This document shows positions 27,769 through 37,948 of a stretch of 64,000 nt of DNA, piece by piece (position 1 is the first letter of the stretch; every line of letters starts with the position of its first letter). A program made the position numbers and the translations under genes. The stretch comes from Frigoriglobus tundricola (GTDB lineage Bacteria; Planctomycetota; Planctomycetia; Gemmatales; Gemmataceae). The notes under the pieces were generated by a model that saw only the letters and a program-made list of their open reading frames with translations, searched no databases and had not been told where the DNA came from. The stretch covers positions 5,022,001-5,086,000 of the forward strand of contig NZ_CP053452.2 in NCBI RefSeq assembly GCF_013128195.2. Reading direction: 5' to 3'.

Positions 27769-28803
27769 ATGCTGATCTCCTCCTCGAAATGTCCGCTGCC
27801 GGCGCTCGTGATGTGGTGCCGGGCGCTGCGGTACAGCCTCAGCGCCGGGCTCGACCCCGTGCGCATTTTCAAACAGCAGGCGAAGTCCGGGCCCCGGCCC
27901 CTGCGGTGGCTGGCCGACGAACTGGCGCAAAAGCTGGCGGCCGGCGAGTCGCTGGAGGACGCGCTCGAACCGCACCGCAACCGGTTCCCGCCGCTCTTCG
28001 TCGAACTGGTGACCGTCGGCGAGCAGACGGGCCGGCTCGAGGACACGTTTCAGGAACTGGAACAGTACTACCAGACGCTGCTGAGTATGCAGCGGGGGTT
28101 CCGCTCACAGATGATGTACCCGACGATCCAGTTCGTCGCGGCCGTCTTCATCATCACCGTTCTGATCTGGGTGCTGGGGCTGCTCGGCAGCAAGATGGAC
28201 CCGACCGGCCTGGGCCTCAGCGGCGAACGCGGCGCGCTCACGTTCCTCGGGTGCGCCGCCGCGTTCGTCGGGGCGATCGTCCTCGTACTGAAGGTGTCGT
28301 CCGAGAACATCCGGTTCCGGGCCAGGATGGAAGGGGCGCTGTTGTGGGTGCCGGCGTGGGGGCCGGCGTTCCTCGCGTTCGCGGTGATGCGGTTCGCGGT
28401 GGCGCTGCGGATGTGCGCCGAGGCCGGGCTGCGCGCCGAGCTGACGCTGCACTACTGCTTCCGGGCCACGGCCAACGCCGCGTTCCAGGTGGGCGAGGCC
28501 CGGGCGGTGCAGGTGGTGAAGCGCGGCGGCGAGCTGCACGACGCCCTCGAGGCGAGCGGCGCCCCGTTCCCGCCGGAGTTCCGCGACATGCTCATCATGG
28601 GCGAGGAGACGGGCAACACGTCCGAGGTGATGGAGCGGCTCGCCGAGCGGCTCCGCGAGGACGCCGAGCGCAAACTCAAAATGGCGGCCCAGATGACCGG
28701 CTACGCCATCCAGGGCATGGTGGCGATGATGATCATCTTCTTCATCTTCCGCATCGCCAGCAGCTACATCGGTGCGCTGAACGACGCGGCCAAAGGAATG
28801 TGA
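27769..28803 (+). CDS. type II secretion / type IV pilus inner-membrane protein, GspF/PilC-like
   Basis: 344 residues. Two tandem T2SF domains are visible. Each has a cytoplasmic helical part ending in the conserved E-x-TG: LVTVGEQTGRLEDTFQELE and MLIMGEETGNTSEVMERL. Hydrophobic segments lie at ~118-140, ~155-175 and ~310-335. The protein would be the polytopic platform of a pseudopilus assembly machine. No ATPase, secretin or pilin gene is adjacent; planctomycetes often scatter these. No clear ribosome site precedes ATG 27769. Confidence 0.85.
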   Translation: MLISSSKCPLPALVMWCRALRYSLSAGLDPVRIFKQQAKSGPRPLRWLADELAQKLAAGESLEDALEPHRNRFPPLFVELVTVGEQTGRLEDTFQELEQYYQTLLSMQRGFRSQMMYPTIQFVAAVFIITVLIWVLGLLGSKMDPTGLGLSGERGALTFLGCAAAFVGAIVLVLKVSSENIRFRARMEGALLWVPAWGPAFLAFAVMRFAVALRMCAEAGLRAELTLHYCFRATANAAFQVGEARAVQVVKRGGELHDALEASGAPFPPEFRDMLIMGEETGNTSEVMERLAERLREDAERKLKMAAQMTGYAIQGMVAMMIIFFIFRIASSYIGALNDAAKGM

Positions 28804-28844
28804 GGCGGCAGGGGACAGGGGACAGGAGCGTGATTAACCATTGC

Positions 28845-28942
28845 GTCACGGAGAGCACAGAGTGGAAGGCAAAAACCGAGAAGCGTGAGTGGAATTATTC
28901 CGTTCTCCTCTCGGCCTTTTCGTCCTCTGTGCTCTCTGTGAC
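28845..28942. repeat. inverted repeat of the CACAGAG family
   Basis: Arm 28845-28862 (GTCACGGAGAGCACAGAG) pairs with 28925-28942 at 17 of 18 positions. A related copy occurs at 63758-63873. It lies between convergent genes and could fold as a long hairpin. Confidence 0.6.
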
Positions 28943-28968
28943 GCTGTGGTTATTGATTCTTCTGCCCG

Positions 28969-30687
28969 CTACTTGGGCACAACAACGGCCACGTCGCACA
29001 GCCCCCACGGCGTCGAACCGCCGAGCTTGTCCAGCCACGAGCCGCGGTCCTTGCGCTTGAGTGTGGTCGTTTCGGCAATCGCCAGGTACGGCGGCAGCGC
29101 GTTCCTGAAGCCGGCGAGTGAGTCACTGTGCGTGAACAGGATCACGGTCCGCGGGCGGTGGTAGCAATCGACCATGAGCTGGTTCACGCCCTTGGTCCGC
29201 ACGTTCCGCATGTCGGCGCGGTCGTGGTAGAACGCGACCGAGTCGCAGTTCCGCGGGTAGCACACCACCGTCACGCCGGGGTCGTCCACGAACCGATCGA
29301 CCAGTTCGGGGCGCCCGACCGGCGACCGCTCCTTCGCGTACCACGGCACCGCGACGTGGTGCGCCCACAGCATCACCGCCGCCATGCCCCCGACCAGCGC
29401 CCGCGTGGGCACCGCCGTGTTCCACCGGGTGCGCGCGACGAACTCCCCGACCGCGAGGCACAGGAACGGGTACGCGGGCAGGACGTAGGTCGGCAACTTG
29501 CTCCCGGAGCAACTGAAGAAGAACACGCACCACCCGCCGGCCAGGAGCCAGAAGCCGCCGGCCGCCGACGGCCGCGCCGCGTCGGCGGCCGAGCCGCGGA
29601 GCAGCGTCCACAGGTAGGCGCCGAGCAGAACCGTGCCCGGGAGCAACCCGGCGATGAGGATCGGGGCGTAGTACCAGACCGGTTGCAGGTGGTCGAACGG
29701 CTGGAGGAACCGCATCACGTTGTGTTCCCAGAAGAAGTACTTCAGGAACTGCGGTTCGCGGCGATAAATGGCAATGTACCAGGGCATGTTCACCGCGAGT
29801 ACGACGCCGAAGAACGCCAGGTACCAGTACCAGCGGACGACCGCGGGCGAAGAAGAACCTACCCCCCCCTCTTCGGGAAAAGTGCGGAGAGTGGAGCGCG
29901 GAGCGCGGAGTGGAAGACCGCCGACCCCGTCTGGCTCCGGGCCTTCATTCCGAGTTCCGCACTCCGCGCTCCGCGCTTCTCCCGAAGAGAGGGGGGCCGG
30001 GGCGGTAGGTCGCCGCGCCAGGAACCCGAACGCCCATAGCGGCACGAACAGCAGCACTTCGGAGATCGGCCCCTTCGTCAGAAACCCCAGCCCCGACGCG
30101 ACCGCGGCCGCGAACCACCAGCGCGCCCGGAACGTGCCCGTGCGCACCGCCTCGAAGCCGCACAGCACCGATGTGGTGACACAGAGGGTGAGCAACCCGT
30201 CCAGTAGTAGCAGGCGCGCGATACTGACGAACCCGGGCGCGACGGAGAGCAGGAGCGCCGCCCACAGTGCGGCGCGCGCCCCGATGCTCCGGCGGCCGAT
30301 CAGGTACACGGCCAGGATCGTGAGGTGGACGCACAGCGCCGGCACGAGCCGGGCCGCTTCCGGCGTCGCCCCGAAGGCCCGGAAGCTCAGGGCGATGAGC
30401 CAGTACATCAGCGGCGGCTTGTCGAGGTACGGTTCGCCCTGGAGCGTCGGCACCACCCACGAGCCGTCGCGCAGCATCTCCTTGGAGATCTGCGCGTAGC
30501 GGCCCTCGTCCGGTTCGAGCAGGTGGAACCCGCGGGTCGGGTACAGGAGTGCTCCGGGCAGCACCAGCAGCAGCACCAGCGACAACCACCGGACCCGCGT
30601 GTCGGTGCTCGCGGCGCCCGGGAACAGGATGCCCGTGAAGAGGAACCGCCCCCACGCGATCGGACTTCGATGTTCGGCCGTGTTCAT
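28969..30687 (-). CDS. ArnT/GT39-like membrane glycosyltransferase
   Basis: 572 residues from ATG 30687. Multiple hydrophobic segments and the GT-C signature near the N-terminus, LLEPDEGRYAQISKEML (DE-x-R/Y loop), then YLDKPPLMYWLIALS, match ArnT/PMT-like enzymes that use polyprenyl-phosphate sugars at the outer face of the membrane. The C-terminal ~130 residues form a soluble domain. Residues ~232-280 are a non-conserved insert encoded by a palindromic repeat (see 29862-29996). The insert keeps the frame open. Confidence 0.82.
   Translation of the reverse strand: MNTAEHRSPIAWGRFLFTGILFPGAASTDTRVRWLSLVLLLVLPGALLYPTRGFHLLEPDEGRYAQISKEMLRDGSWVVPTLQGEPYLDKPPLMYWLIALSFRAFGATPEAARLVPALCVHLTILAVYLIGRRSIGARAALWAALLLSVAPGFVSIARLLLLDGLLTLCVTTSVLCGFEAVRTGTFRARWWFAAAVASGLGFLTKGPISEVLLFVPLWAFGFLARRPTAPAPLSSGEARSAECGTRNEGPEPDGVGGLPLRAPRSTLRTFPEEGGVGSSSPAVVRWYWYLAFFGVVLAVNMPWYIAIYRREPQFLKYFFWEHNVMRFLQPFDHLQPVWYYAPILIAGLLPGTVLLGAYLWTLLRGSAADAARPSAAGGFWLLAGGWCVFFFSCSGSKLPTYVLPAYPFLCLAVGEFVARTRWNTAVPTRALVGGMAAVMLWAHHVAVPWYAKERSPVGRPELVDRFVDDPGVTVVCYPRNCDSVAFYHDRADMRNVRTKGVNQLMVDCYHRPRTVILFTHSDSLAGFRNALPPYLAIAETTTLKRKDRGSWLDKLGGSTPWGLCDVAVVVPK
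29862..29996. repeat. palindromic repeat inserted in frame inside the ArnT-like gene
   Basis: CCCCCCCTCTTCGGG (29862-29876) mirrors CCCGAAGAGAGGGGGG (29981-29996) with a two-base indel. Just inside them, AGCGCGGAGCGCGGAGTG-like runs mirror CACTCCGCGCTCCGCGC. The ~135-bp unit encodes a Gly/Arg/Ser-rich insert with no family resemblance, placed between two membrane segments. I infer a mobile palindromic element tolerated in coding sequence. Confidence 0.65.
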
Positions 30688-30887
30688 GCTTCCGCTTCCT
30701 GCGAGACCCGTGGGTCGGCTGCGGGTTATTGCAAACCGGGGCGATCGGGTCAATCCGGGCTGCTTCGCCCGTTTGCAGGCATTTCGGCGCTATTGGGGAC
30801 AGAAAGCACGAGGACCCGCTGCTGCAAACGCCGCTCGCGGCGGGTACAGTGGCGGCACCACCCGTTTTTCATCAATTGGGTACCACC

Positions 30888-32087
30888 ATGACGCGCCTGT
30901 TTGCCGTTCTCACTGTTTTGTTCGCCACCTGGCCTTCGGTCGGCGCCGACCCGGTCGGGCCGTGGGACGTCAAGGCGCTGAAGGCCGCCGAGGTGAAACC
31001 CGAGTGGGGCAAGGACGCGGGGCGAGTGAAGGAAGTGTTCTACCCCGGCGAACCGCTCAAGGGAAAGGCGACGCGGGTGTTCGCGTATTACGCCCGTCCC
31101 GCGACCGGCGCCGGGCCGTTTCCCGCGGTGTTACTGGTTCACGGTGGGGGCGGGAAGGCGTTCCCGGCGTGGGCCGAACACTGGGCCGCACGCGGCTACT
31201 GCGCGCTGGCAATGGACCTTTCGGGCAACGGCCCCAACGGTCCACTCGCCGACGGGGGGCCGGACCAGTCCGACGACACCAAATTCCGCGACTTCGACGA
31301 CAAGACCGTCCGCGACATGTGGACGTACCACGCCGTCGCGGCCGTACTCCGCGGTCACAATCTGCTCCGCCGCCTGCCGGAAGTGGACAAGGAGAACGTT
31401 GCGGTGACGGGCATCAGTTGGGGCGGCTATCTCACGTGCATCGTCGCCGGCGTGGACGACCGGCTCAAAGCCGCCGTGCCGGTCTACGGCTGCGGCTTCC
31501 TGCACGAAAACAGCGTGTGGAAGGAGTCGCGGTTCGACAAAGTGGGCGCCGCCCGCCGCCAGCGCTGGGTCGGAGCGTTCGACCCGTCGAAGTACCTGCC
31601 GAACGTGACGTGCCCGATCCTGTTCCTGAACGGCACGAACGACTTCGCGTACCCGTTGGACAGTTACCAGAAGTGTTACGAACTGGTCAAGGGCCCGCGC
31701 GCGGTGTCGGTCCGCGTCCGGCTGCCGCACGGGCACATCTGGACGTTTGGCGAGGTGGACGCGTTCATCGACTCGCACCTGAAGAAGGGCGCCCCGCTGC
31801 CGGAGATCGGTGCGATGACCCGCACCGGCGACACCGCCTCCGCAAAAGTGAACAGCACGGTGAAGCTGAAGGCGGGGCAACTGCACTACGCAATTGCGGA
31901 CGGGCCGTGGCAGAAACGAGAGTGGAAGTCGCTCCCGGCCGAAATCAAGGACGGTGTCGTGTCCGCGAAGCTCCCGGCCGACCGGCCACTGGTGTACGAA
32001 CTCGCGGTCACCGACGACCGCGGCCTCGAAGTGTCCGCGCCGCACGCGGTTCTCGGGGCCGACCCCCCGCCGGCAAAGAAACGCTAA
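30888..32087 (+). CDS. secreted alpha/beta hydrolase (acetylxylan esterase-like)
   Basis: 399 residues from ATG 30888, with a signal peptide (LFAVLTVLFATWPSVGAD). The alpha/beta-hydrolase fold shows an oxyanion region (AVLLVHGGGGKAF), the nucleophile elbow GISWGGYL (Ser in G-x-S-x-G), an Asp in NGTNDFAYP and a His in LPHGHIWTF. The C-terminal ~90 residues are a beta-rich accessory domain. The family (AXE1/dienelactone-hydrolase-like) removes acetyl or similar groups from polysaccharides; the true substrate is unknown. Confidence 0.82.
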   Translation: MTRLFAVLTVLFATWPSVGADPVGPWDVKALKAAEVKPEWGKDAGRVKEVFYPGEPLKGKATRVFAYYARPATGAGPFPAVLLVHGGGGKAFPAWAEHWAARGYCALAMDLSGNGPNGPLADGGPDQSDDTKFRDFDDKTVRDMWTYHAVAAVLRGHNLLRRLPEVDKENVAVTGISWGGYLTCIVAGVDDRLKAAVPVYGCGFLHENSVWKESRFDKVGAARRQRWVGAFDPSKYLPNVTCPILFLNGTNDFAYPLDSYQKCYELVKGPRAVSVRVRLPHGHIWTFGEVDAFIDSHLKKGAPLPEIGAMTRTGDTASAKVNSTVKLKAGQLHYAIADGPWQKREWKSLPAEIKDGVVSAKLPADRPLVYELAVTDDRGLEVSAPHAVLGADPPPAKKR

Positions 32088-32195
32088 CCTGCCCCATTTC
32101 GGGGGAGCGAGTTTTGGGTCCGGAACGGTCGAGGTGACGGGACACAACGTATTGTACTTTGCGCGGCTCGAACAGGGGCGTGTGTCGGTCTCTCG

Positions 32196-32259
32196 CCCGG
32201 CCGGCTGGCGCGGGCGGTTCGACCGCGATTCGTCGAACCGCCCGCGCCAGCCGGCCGGG
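32196..32259 (+). terminator. 27-bp perfect hairpin after the esterase gene
   Basis: Arms 32196-32222 and 32233-32259 (CCCGGCCGGCTGGCG...) are exact complements around a 10-base loop. The stem is very stable and GC-rich, with no T tract. It could be a terminator or a REP-type repeat. Confidence 0.55.
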
Positions 32260-32315
32260 GCTGCCAAGACGCTGCGCCGGCGCGGAGTATCAGAAGCGGT
32301 GGCGTTAAAGAAGTT

Positions 32316-33367
32316 GGCTCATGAGGCCGTCGGGGTGGACAGGGGCAGGCCCAGTAGTGTGCGGACCATGCCCGCAACGCCGACCTTGTTGTATGCCCAT
32401 TGGAAGACGGCAACGTACTGGTGGAGGTAGTGCTTGCTGATCCCGCGGAACGGTCGCAGGAACGTGCGGAGGGCCGCCCACAGGCCCTCGAGCGTGTTAT
32501 CGTGGACCTCGCGGATCCCGTCCCCGTCGTCATCCCGAGCCCACTCCCGTTGGCCCGGGGTGTGGTTCACCGTGGCATGCCCGCGGCCCTCCGCGGACAG
32601 CCGCGCGTACCCCGACCACTCATCCGTGTATACGGTCGCGCCATCATCGGTATGTTCGGTCACGAACGCGATCAGGGTCTCCTGGTCCGTTCGTTCGACG
32701 ACCTCCAGGACGATGGCCCCGGTGTCCCGGCTCACCACCCCGACCACCGGCGGGCGGTCGTTGGCGAAGTTCCCGTGCCCGCGCCGCTTGTTGGCCCGGC
32801 GTCGGGGCGGGTCGTCCGGGTTCGGGTGCCGGACCCCTTTTTTCCCCCGCATTCTGGAACATCTCGTCCGCTTCGGTCTCCGAGCCGGGGATCGCGCCGA
32901 CCTGCGTGGCGGCTCCCGCGGCGCGTTCCTGGAACCGGTGCCGCAGATCCAGCAGGTGCATCCGATCGCACCCCAGTTCTCGCGCCAGTTGAGCGGTCGG
33001 GGTTCCTTGCGCGAACCCGCGGAAGATCAGAACCCACGGGGCCGGGGGCCGACGGGTGCCGTGGAGCGGGGTTCCGGTGTACGCATTGAACACCCGACCG
33101 CAATGGGTGCATCGGTAGTCCAGGACCGGTGCCCGATGCCGGGCCTGAACCCCCATCCCATCGGACCGGTGGCACCGCGGGCACGACAGACCGTCGGGGT
33201 GCAGCAAATCGACCAGATACCGGTAGCACGCGCCTGGGTCCATCAGGTCCACGATCGGGAAGTCCATCTCCCGGCCTCCAAAACCACGGCTACCGAACAC
33301 CGGCGTACTCTAACGCTCGACCGGGGAATGGGAAAAGACCAGTTCCACCCCGACGGCCTCATGAGCC
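32316..33367. mobile_element. IS1595-type insertion sequence (ISXO2-like), 1052 bp
   Basis: The terminal inverted repeats are 24-bp perfect: 32316-32339 (GGCTCATGAGGCCGTCGGGG...) and 33344-33367. An 8-bp target duplication AAGAAGTT flanks the element at 32308-32315 and 33368-33375. It carries a single transposase gene on the minus strand. Insertion was into the gap between the esterase gene and the gene at 33540. Intact ends and an exact duplication suggest a recent insertion, though the transposase frame is broken. Confidence 0.9.
32319..33267 (-). pseudogene. IS1595/ISXO2-like transposase, frame broken in a homopolymer
   Basis: From ATG 33267 (GGAGG upstream) the first frame holds the N-terminal zinc ribbon (LSCPRCH, YRCTHCGRVFNAYTGTPL) and runs to EADEMFQNAGEK. 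In the run C4-T6-C5 (32834-32848) one extra base breaks the frame. The rest continues in another frame: GVVSRDTGAIVLEV, VYTDEWSGYARL, HDNTLEGLWAALRTFLRPFRG and HYLHQYVAVFQWAYN. These are the DDE-type catalytic and C-terminal parts. Removing one base restores EKGVRHPNPDDP. A homopolymer sequencing error is a real alternative. Confidence 0.85.
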
Positions 33368-33539
33368 AAGAAGTTTGGGTCCTGAGTTCCGCTCCTTGCC
33401 GCAACCGTTTCGAATGGAAAACTACGATCCATCGGCGCGACGCGCGCCGATGTGTCAGTTTGCTAGAGCCGACCCGGCGGCACCGATTACCGACACATGC
33501 GACGCCACGGTGCGGAATCCCCAGACCGGTAGGGAGAAC

Positions 33540-35045
33540 GTGGGACCTATTTTTCGAGATCGGTTCCTCGACCGCGTCTGGAGCGCGGCCGATCTGGACA
33601 CCGTGGCGGCGTTCTGGGCGCGGCTGTTTGGGACCGCGTCCCTGTTCCGGCACTTTCTGCCCGGCCCGCCCGCGACCCTCACGATCCGCCTCTGGGGTTT
33701 CCCGCGGCACCGGGCGCGTGCGCTGGCGGACGAACTGGCCGACCGCCTCAGCGCGGCCGCCCTTCGTCTCGCGCGGGTCGAGACGGAGGGCGCGGACACC
33801 CTGATCGTTTCGACACAGACCCGGTACCCGCCGCCGGCCGGGCTGGGGCTCCCGCTGCTGGCGGGCGAACCGTTCGACCGGCTGGCGGCCGAGATCCGGT
33901 TCCGCGTCGTCGGGACCGAACACCACCCACCGCTCGAAGCGGTCATGGGCTACCATGGCGACCCCACGGCGCCCGTCGATCACGTCCTCGTCCTGGCCGG
34001 CGAGGTCCGCGCCGGGGGGCTGCTCGTGAAGGCGGCGTGGCGGAGCGACTCGGACCGACCGGGGGACGACCCGCTCTGGTCCCCCGCGCTGGAGGCGGCG
34101 CTACTCGTGGGCCTGGACGCGTTCCGCCAAAGTGACGCCGTTCCGCCCGCCCTCGCCAAGAGCCTGACACGACCGCCGGGCTTTGACCGCAAACAGCGCA
34201 CGATGAAGAAGGTGGCGGCCGTGCCCCCCGGGCCGCGGCGATTGCCCCGGCTGGCGGTCCGGTACACGTTCTACGCGGCGTACTTCGCCGCGCTCGGGTA
34301 CGTCATGTACCGTTACATCGAGGACGACTGGGTGTGGATCTGCCTGGTGCCGGTCTTCATCTCGGTCCTGTTCGTCCTCCCGGCGTTCCTGCTCTTCGCG
34401 CGCTTCGAGGCGCGCCGGTTGTTTTCCGCGGAGCCACGCAAGCGGGCGGCGTGCGCCGGGGCGCCCGACCGGCCGGCGCGGTGTGTCGTGGTCGGCGGGG
34501 GGGCGACGGGGTGCCTCGACAGTCCCTCCGTTCGCAAGCACGCGGCCGACCTGGAGGCCGCCGGGTTCGCACACGCGGGCGACTGGGTCCGGGCGCCGAC
34601 CGACGAGCCGGGGGCGGTCCGCCGCGTGTTCCGCGCGCCGGACGGGGCCACGTACCTGAGCCTCGTTTGCCGGAGCCGCGGGGTGTGGCCGGTTGCGGTC
34701 GAGGTCCAGGTGCAAACGTTCTTTCCCGACGGGTGGCGCGTCGAGAGTTCGAACGCGCCGGCGGACGGTTTCTGGTGGGGGCGGACGACCGCGGCACACG
34801 TGTTCCGGGTACTCCCGGACGTGGCGGGACCGCTGGAACTGTTCGCCGCACACGCCGCCGAGGTCGCGCGCGCCGCGGCAACGGCGAACCAGACCCCCGC
34901 GCCGCACGAGCGGTTCGAGCAGTTCATCGGGCGCCAGGAAGCGATCCACGAGGAAGAGCGGCGGCAGTGGGCCCTTCACCCCTACTCATGGAGCGATCAC
35001 CTGCGCTGGTACGTCGATCGGCCCCGGAAGGAGTACCGGCGTTGA
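33540..35045 (+). CDS. hypothetical protein with two central membrane segments
   Basis: 501 residues from GTG 33540, chosen because AGGGAG lies 6 bases upstream. An in-frame ATG at 33414 has no such site. The N-terminal ~220 residues are soluble (WSAADLDTVAAFWARLFG, LTIRLWGFPRHRARAL). A hydrophobic pair at ~243-290 follows (TFYAAYFAALGYVMYRY, ICLVPVFISVLFVLPAFLL). Then comes a ~200-residue soluble domain (YLSLVCRSRGVWPVAVEVQV). No family recognised. The IS1595 element ends 172 bases upstream and may have separated the gene from its promoter. Confidence 0.65.
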   Translation: MGPIFRDRFLDRVWSAADLDTVAAFWARLFGTASLFRHFLPGPPATLTIRLWGFPRHRARALADELADRLSAAALRLARVETEGADTLIVSTQTRYPPPAGLGLPLLAGEPFDRLAAEIRFRVVGTEHHPPLEAVMGYHGDPTAPVDHVLVLAGEVRAGGLLVKAAWRSDSDRPGDDPLWSPALEAALLVGLDAFRQSDAVPPALAKSLTRPPGFDRKQRTMKKVAAVPPGPRRLPRLAVRYTFYAAYFAALGYVMYRYIEDDWVWICLVPVFISVLFVLPAFLLFARFEARRLFSAEPRKRAACAGAPDRPARCVVVGGGATGCLDSPSVRKHAADLEAAGFAHAGDWVRAPTDEPGAVRRVFRAPDGATYLSLVCRSRGVWPVAVEVQVQTFFPDGWRVESSNAPADGFWWGRTTAAHVFRVLPDVAGPLELFAAHAAEVARAAATANQTPAPHERFEQFIGRQEAIHEEERRQWALHPYSWSDHLRWYVDRPRKEYRR

Positions 35046-35211
35046 GCCGAGCGTTTCGCGCCGGCGTGAACGGCCGTTCGGCCGGACTTGCGTCGGCTGG
35101 GAGATCGGTCGAGCTGGTAACAATCTTGCCGGCTCTTTGTTCACCTCGGGAGCCCGGCGGTCCGCTTCGTTGCCAACGGTTCTAAAACGAACGCCCGCTC
35201 AACTGCGTTCG

Positions 35212-37906
35212 CTACTCGTACTGGAGCGCGTCCGGGATGCGCGTCTGGATCGCGCGCCACGCGGGGACCAGCCCCGCGAGCGTCGCCAGGGTGATCGACG
35301 CGGCCCCGATCCCCAGCGTCGCCCTCCACGGGATCAGCACGTCCAGGTCGAACCCCGATTCGTCCACGAACATCACCTTCAGCACGAACCACTCCATCGG
35401 CAGGCCGATCAGCACCCCGAGCACGGTGCCGAACACGCCCATCAGGAACGCCTCCGCCAGCACCGACCGCAGCACCTGTCCCGGGGTCGCGCCGACCGCG
35501 AGCAGGAGCCCCAACTCGCGCTTCCGCTGGAGCACCGAGATGAGCAGCGCCGTCACCACGCCCAGCGCCGCGACCACACCGACCAGGAGCTGCTGCATGT
35601 ACGCCAGCACGTAGATGCGGTTGATGAGTTCGGAGAGGAACCGGCGGAGCTCGTCGCGGTCGGCGAGGAACAGCCCCTTGTCGGTCGTGTACTTCTCGAG
35701 GGCCGGGTCGGGCGCCGCCGCGCGGTCGGTCTTGAGGAACACGTGGCAGATGTCGATGAGGTCGTCGCCGAAGAGCTTCGCGTACCGCGCGCGGTCGATG
35801 AATATCGTCCCGCGGCTCCACGAGTAGTCGCGCACGGCGCCGACGATCCTCAGGTTCACCGGGCCGTTCGGCCCGGGCACGTGGATGGTGTCGCCCACCC
35901 GCACCCCGTGGCGGGCGATGAAGTTGTCGCTCACCAGCACGTCGTCGGTGCCGGGCAGGGCGAGGAACCGTTCCAGGTCCGGCATCCCCTGCGGGACGCG
36001 GGCGCGGGTGGCGCGGGCGTACTCGGTCGCGTCCAGCGCGACGAGGTACACGATCGTGTTGTTGTACTCCGGGCGCGCGTACCGGATGCTCATGACGCCG
36101 TCGACCCCCGGCAGCGCCTTCAGGTCGCGCGCGACGGCCGCCGCCATCGGGCTGTTCGAACTGTTCGCCGCCGTCATGTTGCCGCTGAACACGAAGTGGT
36201 CGGCCTGCACCACCTGCGAGATCCACGCGACGACCGGCTCCTCGTTGCTGCGCCCCACGCCGGCCGTCTGGAACATGAGCGCGACCCCGGCGCCCAGCGC
36301 GCCGATGACGACGCCCGTCCGGCCCGGCGCCCGGGACAGGTTGTCGAACGCGAGCCGGAGCGTGAACGGGCACGTGGCCCGGACCAGCGGCCGGAGCAGC
36401 ACCACCAGCACCCCGACCAGGACCGGCGCCGCCAGCAACAGGCCGACGAGCACGGTCATCATCCCGCCGACGGAGCCGACGCGGGCCGGCAGCTCGTGGC
36501 GCAGCGCGATCATCCCGAACCCGCCGCCCACCAGGCCCGCGCACGCGCACCGGTGGACGAGCCGCCACACGCCCGTCGCGCCGCCGGCCGAGCGGCGGAC
36601 CACGTGCGGGGTCGTCGTTGGCGGCCTGGATCGCCGGCACCAGCGCCGCGAACACCGCCGTCGCCACCCCCACCAGCACCGCCAGGCCGGCGTTCAGCGC
36701 GGACAGGCGGGCGGGGTTCACCTCGGGGTTCAGGAACATCGACTCCAGTTCGGCGCGGAACTGGCTGAACGTGAGTTCGGCCAAGAGGACGCCGAGCGGC
36801 ACGCCGAGGACCGCGCCGATCAGGCCCAGGAACGCGGCGGCGACGGCGAACAGGACGATGATCTGGAGCCGCGTGGCGCCGATCGCCCGCAGCACGCCGA
36901 TGTCGGCGCGGCGCTCGGCCACGGTCACGGCCATCGCGTTGTACACGAGGAACAGGCCGACGATCATCGCGCCGGCCGAGCACATCAGCACGCCGATCTG
37001 GAGGCCGGAGACGACCTCCTGCGTGCTGCGGCGCTGCGCGTCCGGGGCGCGCACCTCGGCCCGGCGGGCGATGACTTTCGCCGCCGCGGCGGCCACCGCC
37101 TCGCGGTCGGCCCCCGGTTCGAGGAACAGGTCGATCCGGTTCACCTTCTGCGGGAAGAAGGCGTCCGCCGCGACGTCGCCCAGCCCGCCGCCGACGGCGA
37201 CCATCGGCGGCACCGGCCGCACCACCTGCAGCGCCTGCCCGACGCTCATGCCGATGAAGTTCTTCCCCAGCGGCGCGACGGGCGAATCGCTGTCGAACTC
37301 GACCACGCCGATCGGCAGGCACTCCACGTTCCGCGACGCGTACCGGACCACGAACGGCTTCTCCCCACCGGTCCGGCGCATCCACTCGTCGTAGATCGGC
37401 TTCGACACCATCACCAGCCGCCCCGGAACGCGGTCCCACAGTTGCCCGGCGCGCGTCAGGTCGCCCTCCTGGACCGCGGCCCACACCGGGAGCAGTTGGA
37501 GCTTCGGGGCGGTCGCGAGGATCTCCACTTTGGCCTTGAGGGGGTTCTCGTCCTTGAGCAGTTGCGTGGACACCTCGGCCCCGACGAGGACCGCGACGCG
37601 GCCGCCGAGATCGGGCAGCGAGACCCGCTCGAAAATGAGCGGCTGAACGGACCTGAGGCCGGGAATCTGCGCGGCGCGGAACTCCTCGGTCATCGACCGG
37701 TGCACGCCGGCCTCGCCGTTGGTGACGTAGAGTTCGGCGCTCGCGCCGGGGGTGGTGGTGTCCTGCGCCGCGACCTCGATGCACTGGTTGAGGATGCGCG
37801 CGGACACGAGCGTGGCGACGCCCAGCGCGATGCTCGCGACGATGAGCGCGGCGCGGTCCCAGCGCTGGAGCAGGTACCGAAGGGCCAGCAGGCGGTACAC
37901 CGACAT
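35212..37906 (-). pseudogene. FtsX/MacB-type ABC transporter permease, single-base frameshift
   Basis: ATG 37906 follows GGAGGG and begins MSVYRLLALRYLL. The first half has an N-terminal membrane helix, an extracytoplasmic MacB-like domain and three FtsX helices (IGVLMCSAGAMIVGLFLVYNAMA, RADIGVLRAIGATRLQI). Near 36600-36612 one extra base moves the frame. The second half continues (FTLRLAFDNLSRAPGR, a second periplasmic domain, ALGVVTALLISVLQRKRELG) to a typical end at 35212. Eight to ten helices in total. Alone, each half would be non-functional. The ATPase gene lies 42 bases upstream. Sequence error is possible. Confidence 0.8.
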
Positions 37907-37948
37907 TGACGCCCTCCGGGCGCTGTGGGTCATTCGTCCCGGGAGCGA

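Noticed and set aside
32834..32848. Programmed -1 frameshift in the IS1595-type transposase (A6G run on the minus strand)
   Set aside because: The downstream frame is reached by skipping one base (or going back two), not by a -1 slip, so the slippery-site model does not fit. An extra base is simpler.
35885..37909. 674-codon plus-strand frame across the ABC permease
   Set aside because: It is the shadow of the permease; composition is His/Arg/Asp-rich and lacks any motif.
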